A stretch of DNA of 64,000 nucleotides from contig KB294486.1 in the NCBI GenBank assembly GCA_000328365.1, positions 253,043-317,042 of the forward strand, given 5' to 3'. The notes under the pieces were generated by a model, which was not told the DNA's origin, ran no database searches, and saw only the letters and a list, made by a program, of their open reading frames with translations. The translations under genes were made by a program, and so were the position numbers. Of this stretch, positions 54,861 through 64,000 are shown piece after piece (position 1 is the first letter of the stretch; each line of letters begins with the position of its first letter). The stretch is from Capitella teleta. Lineage: Eukaryota > Annelida > Polychaeta > Capitellidae.

Positions 54861-56525
54861 AGTTAAAATACAGAAAATATTAAACCTAAACCACTTTTGT
54901 CGAAAGATTATTTCTTAGTTTTTGGGCAAAATTTTTCGTTTGGCAAAACCGGAATCTGCGATAAGCGAGTGTATGAATGAGAGAGTTGCCATGGCAACGT
55001 CGGAGCGTACGGACCACGTTTCATGAGCGTTATATCATCTATCATTTATCATCTATCATACAAGGAAGCTCATCTCCGTATCTATGGATTTCCCACTTCT
55101 GAATTTTCCACTTCCACTTTTATGTAGATACAAAAGAACACAGGTGATTTTGTAGTTCCCCTACCCCTTTTGAAATTCGTACATGGAAATCATTTTAAAT
55201 TCAAACTGAAAACGTTTTGTTTCAGAATTGCATATATTAACGCCCTATAGTTTAACTTTATTCGTGTAGTAAAGCGTATTTGAATGTTTTTATTTGAAGT
55301 AGAAAATGTTTTTCTATGTACCCCATAATCTAGTATCTATATGCGATATAGTTGAGTAAAAGATGAAGATATAGTATCACACTGAACGCTGTCAATAATA
55401 ATGTTTGCCAATGTTGAGTCGTCGTCCGACCCCATGCAAATTAAAAAGTACATCTTGGCTCGATTAACGAATATCTGCTTTGAAAGCCTCTGAATTAAGA
55501 ACAAACACTAATATTCCAACACATAATTCCACTAAATCGTGAATTTATTAATTACAAAATCCAATCAATGCAAATGAAAGAACTGCATTTCGAGATTCAG
55601 TACTTTACTTAGAACTGCGCTCTGATTGGTCATGGCCTGTGGAGCGGATGGCCTTGGACCTGCATACATTAAATTAAATTGACACATTATTAACATATTA
55701 CATTACATTACATTGTACTACAAATATCCTTGATGCTGTTGAATTGATTGTTGATATTAAAACGATTACTGCTGTTGCCGTAAATGTGTTTGTTGATGAA
55801 AAACTGGTTGCTTTTGCAGGAGAAGTTGTGCGTTTACGTTGACGATTACTGTTTGCGTCATGGCGTGAACCGAGGTTGTCATTCGTCCGGGTTTCTTGAC
55901 CTAGTATTTTTGGAGGCTGACCACACACATCACGAAGAAAAAGAAGATGCCAAAGCACAAGAAGAAATGGAGTTCAATGATTTGGTCCCGCAATAATTTA
56001 AACACCTAGAAACCATGTAAACTGAAACATTAATACCGCCATATTTAATGCAACAATATCGGTTGCCTGATTCCGAAGACCAAGATTATAAACGGTGAAT
56101 TGGAAGTCGGGTGAGGGACATTATGACTTCGCTCAGAGGAAGAATTTTCTACACCATTGAACGTTGTGATGTCTCACTTTGTATCTGCGGATGAAACACC
56201 AAACAGCTTTAGTCTCCTGAGTGAGCTACTCATACTACTCCAAGGTAGATAAGTACATGATTGAACAAAAGTATAAGCTTCAAACCTGCGCAGCAGTGAT
56301 TTCGATGAATTAGCGCTTGAATACCCAGAAATAGCAACCAATGATTGATGACACATTGCAATATTTGAATTCGGAATTCAAGTATATTTCCTGCGGTTGC
56401 ATTATATATCTTGACACTTGATACCACTTGAGTCATATGACATCCGTATGTGCCCACGATTTTGTAGACTTAGCAGCTGAGCACTATGACACAAAAATAG
56501 AAATAACAGTAAAACTATTACGATA
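54861..56525. other. Intergenic sequence with one possible exon
   Basis: Mostly AT-rich. Between 55820 and 55995, after TTTTGCAG, the plus strand reads EKLCVYVDDYCLRHGVNRGC and ends in an acidic stretch (HHEEKEDAKAQEEMEFNDLV) at a stop. This could be a last exon, but no upstream exon was found and both strands are open there. Minus-strand frames at 56174-56457 have no support. Confidence 0.3.
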
Positions 56526-56530
56526 AAGAG

Positions 56531-56536
56531 TTTATT
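56531..56536 (-). terminator. Poly(A) signal of the lectin-WSC receptor gene
   Basis: On the minus strand AATAAA lies about 210 bp after the stop codon of the gene at 56744-59918. Confidence 0.45.
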
Positions 56537-56743
56537 AATAAATAATAATAATTAAGTATACCACATGACAATTTCCGAATATTCACCATGTTTATATTCT
56601 AATTCACAACATTGATTGTGTTAACTTGATTTGTCTTGTTGTCCGTGGGAATATAGTACCGATGCTACATTGATGTACAATTATCAGCATTTTATGGCCA
56701 CACTTCCACACTTTGGACAAACAAAAACCTACCACGTTTTGGT

Positions 56744-59700
56744 TCATGCTATACCATACACATCATTGTCTATTACCATGGTATCTTCTACGTATTGATG
56801 TAATTCTTGTCCATTTTTGTTTTCGTCAAATGAGTAAACATTGTATTCTAGATTATTCACACTGGCGACGACAGGAGAGGAGGCTTCAGGTCTGACACTC
56901 CTCCTTCTGTATCGGAATAAATAATCACCTTTAATTCAGATAATTGAGTTACATCGGAAATGTATAAACACTGTAAATTAGTTCGTGCGAGTGTTGGACA
57001 TCTAACCATCTAAACACTTTTAGCACATTGTTGGTAAGAGGAAGCTATTTGATATCTTACCTCAACAAGAATGCAACCAGCACAGCAGCAATGATAACAA
57101 CCATGATTCCACCAACAACAGCTCCAATAACCATCCCTTTGAGATAGTTGACTAACATTAGTTCTCAAAACAAACTGCTCAGCAGCTGAAGTAGTGTGAA
57201 TGCGTGTGTGGTGAGGGGCATGGGTGTCACTGACAACTTGAGTGTGATGGGGTTTGCTTCTAAATTTACTTGCCTGTAGATGTTTCAGTAGACGGCATCA
57301 TCTCCATCCCTGATGTCTCCGTATTCGATGACGTTGTCATTTTTAGTGATTGAGTTGGTATTGGTGGTTGTGCTGACGCTTCTGCACTAGTTTCCACCAA
57401 TTCACCAGAACGAATGCAAATGGAGGGATATTCGTCAACACAATCTACTGAGATGAGCTCAATTTGATTTTTGTTTCTAACCGCTCGAAGACAGGTGTGC
57501 TCATTCAACACATGATTTTCAGATGCCCATTGGAGGTTTCTAAAATTCTCTGAAACATAGTTCTGATTTTGAACCATAATGCATTACTAAAATTACATAC
57601 CTGATGAATTAAATGAGTTCAGATAAAGCGACGATAGTTGCGTCCAGTATTCTTCGCCGGGAGTAGTTGCATTGGCTTGAAGCAAAGCATAAGCCATATC
57701 TGAAGACAATCTCTCTGTGCTTTTGATCAAATCATGGCAAAACTTTTGAGCTTCAAACCAAGACATTAGATGCGAGCTTACGATATGAGAAACTGTGAAT
57801 ATACGCATGAATTGATTAACAGAAATGAGCATCATCTAAAGCACACTCACCTTCGCTGTTTTTGACACACACTGCTTTTTTATCTACTCGACAGTCTGAG
57901 CGAGCCAGCATGGGAGAATAGTAATCCCCAATAGTTCTCACATACTGGAGAGCAGCACACCATTTGTTTGTATTGTTTCCATAATCTGAAGTCCAACGGA
58001 AGTCGGCGGTTGCAGCTTTGGTAGGAGGTAGAGGCTGAAACATAGCATGAGTTGGGATAAATCGAACCCTACCTTCACCAGTCACTACACGTGCATATCC
58101 AGCGAAGCCGCAAATGTGCTGTCCATTTTTGCATATCTCTTTGCAATATCCGTCTTGTGTTGTTCTTTTTAGAGGGACATCATTGCCACAATAGCAGTGT
58201 AGTTCGTTTTTTTGCTGTGAATTAATTATGTTAATAAGATGAGTCTTTTGGCTTGGATCCAACAAACACGGCTGAACCATGAGCTTAGGCCTATACGGAG
58301 TAATGTTATAATAAGAGAAGTAGCATGACTTGGCATCTGCTATAGTTATAATAGGACAACAAGAAACGACAATTTAGTATGAACCCAATGATGAATGATT
58401 AGTGGGCGCCATTCACCCACCATTGACATTGCTGTGAATGCAAATTGTCTTTCCTGGCAGAATGTGATGCATTCGATTTGATTCCAACCAGGGGATTTAA
58501 GAGTAAAATGTGGAAGAGTAGAAAACGGATTTTCCAATGTGAAGCATCCTTGATTGGGGTGAAGTTTTTGATCTGGAAAATACATAGTTATGAAGTAATT
58601 ATCTGTCTGGATAATTTGAATTTCTCTCTCAAAAGGTTTAATTTTAATTTTAGTTTTAATTTTAATTTTAATTTTAATTTTAATTTTAATTTTTATTATT
58701 TTTTTTTTTTTTTAAATCTTATTTTTTATTTTAGAGGGCCCGGAGGCTGAAGTCTTGTAATATTGATGTAAATAATCGGATATCCTTCCAATCACGGGAT
58801 ATATCCTATACCAGCTAGTATGTACGCAAAATTTTGTGGATTTTAGAAATATTCAAGTTGAACTGTTTCCTTTCAAACAAAACTTCATTGAAAACGACAT
58901 CAACTCACACACTGCGTCATCCATGAGTGACAATGTTTTCTATGTATTATTATTTAAGTATCGGCCGCAAGGTAAAAAATAATCGTTCACGATCTCAAAA
59001 TCACAGGCTATCTCGGTTGCGATGAGTGAGTTTGTTCCTGCATTACATATCTCACCCAATGAATGCCACTTCCAGGGTCCTCTCCCAATCCAGGCATTAA
59101 TCCAAGTCGATTGACCTACTTCGAGTTTGCTCAACAAAGATCCGTTTCTGACTGAACTCAAATCAGGAAGCTGAGACGACCGATTTGTGCAAAGCGCGCT
59201 TGCAGTCGTCCAATGATGATTTTGGGCAAAACTGATATCTATGAAATAGAAAGCACTATAATTAATTAATAATATAATAATTAATAATATATTTATTAAT
59301 ATAATTAATTAATAGAAACAAAAGAGCAAGAGACGAGATATGCAGGAGTTCTGGTCAGGAAAAAAATAGTAATGCATCTTTTTTCAAAGGTGAGAATTGA
59401 GTAAGAATTATACAGCTAGACTCAAGCGCCTATTCAGGCAAATTAATAGCCTCACGGTAATTTATGATTGATCGCCATATTCCGACACGAAGCAGCAATG
59501 TTGATGATCCGTTATGATAATTATTATTTTTCACTTTGCGTTACAAGGATTAATTATGGTGCATACTTAGCAATTTTTTACATTATATCAGGCATCGGTG
59601 TTGATCGGTGATCATTGAGGAAAATATCACAACACCGAGAAAACATGATCATAACAATGATCTATCTACTCAGTGTAATGCTCGGGATATGGGATTCAGA

Positions 59701-59918
59701 GGATTATCGAAAATGATCTACTGCATGTTAAGGATTTCAAAGGTTTTTAATGACACGACACCCTTCAAATTTCCATTTACACCAGGATGAGTCGACAAAA
59801 CCCCCCAAAAAATGTAATCATACGTACGCATGAGGAGAATCTTACCTGATAACATAGCACTGATGAGCAGTGCTTGAGATACCTTCTGGCTGAGCTTTAT
59901 CCAAACGAAACTCTTCAT
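56744..59918 (-). CDS. Type I receptor with C-type-lectin and WSC domains, 8 exons, 492 aa
   Basis: Exons in transcript order: 59918-59846, 59238-59056, 58572-58421, 58214-57851, 57792-57601, 57549-57274, 57136-57061, 56906-56744; phases agree. Order: signal peptide (VSQALLISAMLSG); lectin-like N-half (26-85; WTTASALCTNRSSQLPDL, QSTWINAWIGRGPWKWHSL); WSC domain (86-182; NQGCFTLENP, WNQIECITFCQER, LHCYCGNDVPL, YCKEICKNGQHICGF); lectin-like C-half (205-255; FRWTSDYGNNTNKWCAAL, SDCRVDKKAVCVK); second C-type-lectin domain (258-370; MSWFEAQKFCHDL, HTCLRAVRNK, DCVDEYPSICIR); Ser/Thr stalk; membrane span (about 415-437; MVIGAVVGGIMVVIIAAVLV); tail with EYNVY, QYVED and VYGIA. WSC and lectin domains bind carbohydrate, so glycan recognition is likely. 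Intron 6 uses a GC donor (ACAG|GCAAGT); intron 5 is 51 bp. The exon 2 donor (TTGG|GTGAG) was chosen over read-through to a stop. Confidence 0.8.
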
Positions 59919-60196
59919 TATTGTTCAACCTCGCGAAATGCATAGAACTCTGTTTCATTACTTCCTTGCTGTACAACTCCACTAGAATCCGGTCATGTGA
60001 GAACCAATAGCTATATTTATCAAGGAAGTTATGCTCGATGTTAACTCAATGTGACAGCTGTACGTGTTCGCATATCCTCATATTATAAACGGAAAGTTTT
60101 ACAAGCAATTTTATGTACGACATTGAGTCATCGAAATTTGATCTGGAATATAGCAGAGTCCTGCAAAGATGCGGAATTAGGTGACACATAACTTTG
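59919..60196. other. Upstream flank of the lectin-WSC receptor
   Basis: Reading from the gene, a TATA-like TAAATATA occurs about 95 bp before the start codon (around 60012-60019). The leader between has no other ATG in frame. Nothing else is recognised. Confidence 0.3.
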
Positions 60197-60542
60197 ACGA
60201 GTGACCGAATAGAACAGTGGGTTAAACCGCTGTCTGCAATCCTATGCCGACCGTTGGATCGAGGTCCCGGGTTCGAGACCCGATCAGGCCACGGGCGTTA
60301 TGATTGTGAATTATAATTGTAATTCGTTGTAATTGTAATTCTTCGGTGACTCTGCAGTGCTGCCCAACTGCGTAACAAGGCGGGGCGCTGTGTACTACTG
60401 TCTATGGTGGTATGCAGGATAAAGAACCCTTGGGATTTATCGATAAGAGTAGGGGGAAACACCGGTCTCGGGCCTTCTGTTCTGGCGCCCGTATCACCCG
60501 AATGGGTTGGGTGGAGCCGTAAAACCCCATCACTCACTCACT
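60197..60542 (+). mobile_element. tRNA-derived SINE, copy D, sense orientation
   Basis: Head with A box TAGAACAGTGGGTTAAACC and B box GGGTTCGAGACCCG (60270-60283), a body with CGGGCGTTATGATTGTGAAT and GTGTACTACTGTCTATGGTG, and the tail CCCCATCACTCACTCACTT. It defines the direction of the family: tail unit TCAC, whose reverse complement is GTGA. Confidence 0.85.
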
Positions 60543-60905
60543 TCTATGGCTTCGATTGAATGAACCGTTGAAGCGATTCGTGACCTCTGCAACGGACGGG
60601 GTGGGGCACTGAATGGAGAGTCGTCACCTTCTTCATCTGCGTCGTCGGTTGTAGAGATAGGAGATGCTTAGACAGATGCAGCGATATCTTCATTTGTCAT
60701 TCTGGCACATGTTGCGGCTGCATCGTCGCAATCAACATAATCTTTCGCGCTGCAAGCAATATCTGAGATGACCCCCTTCTCTTGGACACGTGCAAGTAGG
60801 GTGGCCAGCGGCAGATCGTCTTCTTCGTCAGAGTCTTTGGATGTAGAGATGGCATCAATCCATGTCGATTGACCTACTTCGAGTTTGCTCAACAAAGATC
60901 GGTTC
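60543..60905 (-). pseudogene. pogo/Tigger-type transposase tail joined to a copy of lectin exon 2
   Basis: The minus strand opens with LLSKLEVGQSTWIDA, nearly identical to part of exon 2 of the lectin-WSC gene (59098-59160), then changes to STSKDSDEEDDLPLATLLAR and DYVDCDDAAATCARMTNEDI, which resemble the acidic C-terminal part of pogo/Tigger (CENP-B-like) transposases. A further acidic stretch (TTDDADEEGDDSPFSAPPRP) follows the stop. The exon copy is only about 55 bp. Confidence 0.5.
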
Positions 60906-61152
60906 TATTTGCTAAGATTATGAATAGGATCACATAAGTGAGTAAACATTATATCACTGATCTGCTCACTTTAATGTAGTGTATCCAATGATATGGACTC
61001 TATAGATGGGTTAATCATATTGGTCAGGGTATGTCAACGGCGCTCAGACTACCGGAAGTAGCAAGCCATAGGAAGTGGCACTGTACCTTTGCAGAGTTTG
61101 GGTAGCTCAACTATACCTACCCGGCATGTCTGACTGGTTTGCGTATTACCAA

Positions 61153-62509
61153 AGATTCTGTAGTTTCGCCAAGATTGGACACTCAGCGATTTTGCGTTAT
61201 AACGCGACGGCAGCGCCCCCCGACGGCGACGAAGGTGAGATTTAACTGAGCGTATGTCTGCTTCTAATGTTGTTGTCATGGCGAAACGACCGACGACAGG
61301 ACACTTTTGCGGAGCAATAACCTGCACAAATAATCGGAGAGACTGTCCGGGATTGTTCTTCTTTTCATTTCCAAAGGATGAAGAACGGTTTGTGATATTT
61401 TGTGTTAGTTGTCAGTTTGCAAAATCCATTAATTTATTAGTTGTTGTTTTCTTCTGATGACCTGTATGTCACTCGGATTTGAATATGGCGGAAAGCTTCG
61501 CTGCTGTTATGAAATTAAACGATATATGCATTGCCTTTTGTTAACTATTTCAAGTCATTTTCACTTTTAAATTCTTTAATATCATATTGGGCGTTCCATT
61601 TGCTAAGCAGTAAATGTTGTCATGTTATAGTGAGTTTAAATATCGCGGCGAGATGCACGACGCTTTCCGGTCAAACAGTGACTCAACAGCTGATGAAAGG
61701 AGACACGGGAGCAAATCATTTGATGCACTCGCTCATTGGCCGCTCGTTGAATTGAGTTGTCTTTATGCGGATTGATGTGTTGTATTATGCAACATTTATA
61801 TAATGTATATAATATATGTCGATTCATGGTTTATGAATATTATAATTATTAAAATGTATTATTTGTAACCTGTCAAGATAATTCGATTTTTATTTTGCCC
61901 AAGCTGTTGTACCAATTGGGTGGGAAGCAAAAAAGAAAATATACATGAAATTACATTTTTGCAAACATATTATATACTTATAGACTTTTTATACGCTTTT
62001 ACTTATAATATCATATTAATGATTCAATCATTAATAAATCATTCCTACACATAACTATGCATAATAATCATTCAATATAATATCAATCGTCGAATGATTA
62101 TATTATGCTGATGTTATAATTGTTGAATAACGAATAAATAAAACTTTATGAACTTGAATGTCATTCGTATTATATTTTAAACTAAAGTGTGCACCATTGC
62201 CAAATCAATGAACATATACCTATTTTTTTAATGCGTGATATCGCTGAAATAATTTAATGAAAGATGTATTCGCCTTGCTGTCGTTTTGCTGAAGAGGTGG
62301 GCGAAACAAATACGCTTCTATGTTATTTGTAACAGCTTCAACGGATTTTTAAAACTAGCTGATTTCTGCGAAAAACGCCATCGACAGTGGTTTCAATTGC
62401 TCTGCGCTCGATCAGCGATCTGACCTTCGTCGCCGCTTGGGGCGCTGCTTCCCCGTGCTAACCATTGCTTGAATAGGGAGTTTGCAATCTTGGCGAAGCT
62501 ACAGAATCT
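61153..62509 (+). mobile_element. THAP-bearing DNA transposon, shortened, with good inverted ends
   Basis: Ends: AGATTCTGTAGTTTCGCCAA then GATTG on the left, and the inverted AGATTCTGTAGCTTCGCCAA then GATTG on the right (62509-62485). A second inverted block, GACGGCGACGAAGGTGAGAT at 61223 and ATCTGACCTTCGTCGCCGCT near 62417, lies inside. A THAP zinc-finger exon follows the left end; no transposase catalytic part was found. THAP plus inverted ends suggests a P- or Kolobok-type element. Confidence 0.65.
61278..61387 (+). pseudogene. THAP zinc-finger first exon of a DNA transposase
   Basis: From the ATG the frame reads MAKRPTTGHFCGAITCTNNR then RDCPGLFFFSFPKDEER, a standard THAP start with C-x4-C, the F/SFP core and an Arg-rich edge. 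A possible donor (ACG|GTTTGT) follows. The second half of the finger (Cys, His) is not found in the element, so it is probably non-functional. Confidence 0.55.
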
Positions 62510-62975
62510 ATGACATCCACTACATATCTATACGCGTGCCTCCATACGCCTCCGTCTTTGGGTTAGACACACTGATCAATACATTATCAAGTTATTCCAA
62601 CTGACTTTTCCTAATTCGGCACACTTTCATGCTACACACCAAAGCAGTGTTTTTAAGGGATTTTGTGACGCAAAAAAAAAAAAGGATTTGAGAAAGCGAG
62701 CTAATTAGCGACTGATCGAAAGACAAGTTAGCACCGACTCAAACTCTCGATTTTATAACTGTTATTCTCATCCTTTTATCTGCTAATTACCGGGGTCGTT
62801 ATCGTGCGGTAATAATTATGCCTACACAACGTAACCTCTGTAATAAAAATGTGTGTTATGCTGGTCATAATGGTAGCTGAGAGAAAACTGCGATTTTCTC
62901 AGCTTTTTGCTTGCGAAGGTGTGGTTTTCACCAAAGTATGTGTTGTTCAGAGCTGTATTTCACTACATTTAGTTG
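62510..62975. other. No gene recognised
   Basis: AT-rich sequence with a short A run at 62670-62682. No family or domain was seen. Confidence 0.3.
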
Positions 62976-63141
62976 TATGTATGATGTTGAATCTTATATC
63001 GTTGGATCGGCCCGAAAATGCTTTGACGGTGAATGTGTTGACCGATTTCACCAGGAACATCAATGTATTCGTGTAGCAGACAAACCATGCAGTTGCTGTG
63101 CTTCTAGGACCCCACGCAGTCAAGCAAGAAGGTCAAAATAA
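62976..63141 (+). CDS. Cysteine-rich exon or fragment, possibly ADAM10/17-like
   Basis: The frame reads ESYIVGSARKCFDGECVDRF then HQEHQCIRVADKPCSCCASR and a basic tail RTPRSQARRSK before TAA. The spacing C-DGEC, QC, PCSCC resembles the membrane-proximal Cys-rich part of ADAM10/ADAM17-type metalloproteases (CKDGKC, then CxC, then CxVCC), but the match is short. It could also be a small secreted Cys-rich protein or a chance frame. An acceptor could lie before it (TTTAG at about 62970). No partner exons were found. Confidence 0.25.
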
Positions 63142-63284
63142 GCATAGCTGCTCTGAAGCTCAGCTCGGCTTCATTCTGCTTTTTACACTGAGTGGGTGGT
63201 GGTGGATTGAGTGTGACAGATGTGATATCACAAAAGTGAGTTGATAATTATTATCGTTTAACATAATATTTTAGGAGCGTACCT

Positions 63285-63440
63285 CAATCGGTTTGATCGA
63301 TTGATTGCATGTCAACCGTGTATTTCGACATCCCAGGTTCGAGACCCGATCGGGCAAAGGTCGTTGTAATGTAGTAGTCGCCATTTCGAGTACCTGGTTT
63401 CTGTTCTGACACCTTGTATCAGCTGAATGGCATGAATGCA
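63285..63440 (+). mobile_element. tRNA-derived SINE fragment, old copy
   Basis: GTACCTCAATCGGTTTGATCG resembles the head of copy B in sense direction, and GGTTCGAGACCCGATCGGGC is the B-box region of the family. The later part is diverged (CTGTTCTGACACC, TATCAGCTGAATGG). The tail is missing. Confidence 0.6.
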
Positions 63441-64000
63441 AAACCTAATTATATTGCTGTAACAATTAGCACAGGTTGTTCAAAAGTGTATTTGTAATTA
63501 ATGGGAACTTTTAATTCCTTGTGTAAAAATCTGCTTTATCGCAAAGTAAGCGCGTTATGGGATATCCTTGGATTAGCTGCTTATCAAGGTTAATAATATT
63601 TTATTCGGTCATTTTACCGCCAATATTCGGGATATAATAATTTAGCGAGGCCACGTGGCATCGCACAATCGTTGTTCAGCTTACAGATCAACTTTGAACA
63701 AGCATGCACAATAGCACTATTACCAAATTTGGGGCTTTACATAAAAAAAGTGTATGCAAATTTAAACATGCATGTGGTATTTCTGAGGGGAACATTATAT
63801 ATGCTAATATAGCGCTGTTTTAGTGAGAGAGAAAAACAAATATTTTTTTAACGCATTGCGTCTCATTGAAATTACTTGTAATTCAACTCGATATTACTTG
63901 GGGATTGGATAAAACTGTGCTATTTTCACGACAGCACCGACGTAAATGCCTTTTTCTTCACCTTTTCTTCTACGTGTTTCTTCCACATCTTGTTCTTCTT
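63441..64000. other. No gene recognised
   Basis: AT-rich sequence up to the window edge, with a TTCTTC-type pyrimidine stretch at the end. No frame of note. Confidence 0.3.

Noticed and set aside
58031-58078. A possible 43-47 bp intron inside exon 4 of the lectin-WSC gene
   Set aside because: Removing it breaks the frame before the lectin C-half, while reading through keeps WTSDYGNNTNKWCAAL in frame.
60262-60290. Possible tRNA gene at the B-box motif
   Set aside because: The motif belongs to the SINE head; no cloverleaf or discriminator end is present, and four other copies share the body.

Overview
The window is animal nuclear DNA: AT-rich, with intron-split genes (GT-AG junctions, many introns of only about 48-56 bp), AATAAA signals, tRNA-derived SINEs, LINEs, many DNA-transposon families and Ty3/Gypsy fossils. 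The domain set (WSC plus C-type-lectin receptor, YWTD-propeller receptor, secreted LRR protein) fits a marine invertebrate. The phylum cannot be fixed from sequence alone; very short introns beside transposon-filled ones would suit a sponge or another short-intron group, but that is a guess.

Four host genes can be read exon by exon with continuous phase. (1) A serine racemase-type PLP enzyme, plus strand, 7212-15513, 9 exons, 322 aa; intron 1 is filled with nested transposons. (2) A secreted leucine-rich-repeat protein, plus strand, 23536-25579, 2 exons, 318 aa, with a TATA box and a poly(A) signal. (3) A type I membrane receptor with two YWTD (LDLR class B) propellers, an EGF module, a Thr/Ser/Lys repeat stalk, one membrane span and a Tyr-rich tail, plus strand, 40868-51061, 14 exons, 785 aa. 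(4) A type I receptor with C-type-lectin halves around a WSC domain, a second C-type-lectin domain, a stalk, one membrane span and a Tyr-bearing tail, minus strand, 56744-59918, 8 exons, 492 aa. Genes 3 and 4 converge and both look like surface recognition receptors.

Most of the rest is mobile DNA. 1-7200: small repeats, a Gypsy fossil, two tiny hairpin insertions with 8-bp target duplications, then AT-rich sequence. 7600-12950: nested elements inside racemase intron 1. 14672-16586: two copies of a TTAA-targeting MITE (a third at 39675). 17700-23400: transposon ends, a roughly 34-bp periodic palindrome array and unassigned minus-strand open stretches. 26780-27035: minisatellite. 28100-30480: broken Gypsy. 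31600-39100: SINEs, a minisatellite, a foldback element and a LINE split by a hAT element. 46697-50612: a young-looking Gypsy element in the last intron of gene 3. 51423-54666: a PIF/Harbinger-type element. 60190-62510: SINE, pogo/Tigger-type remnant and a THAP-bearing element.

The most striking pattern is mobile elements meeting splice sites. A MITE terminus supplies the 3' splice-site tract of the last racemase exon, and an antisense SINE whose tail reads GTGAGTGAGT landed on and duplicated the 5' splice site of receptor exon 7.
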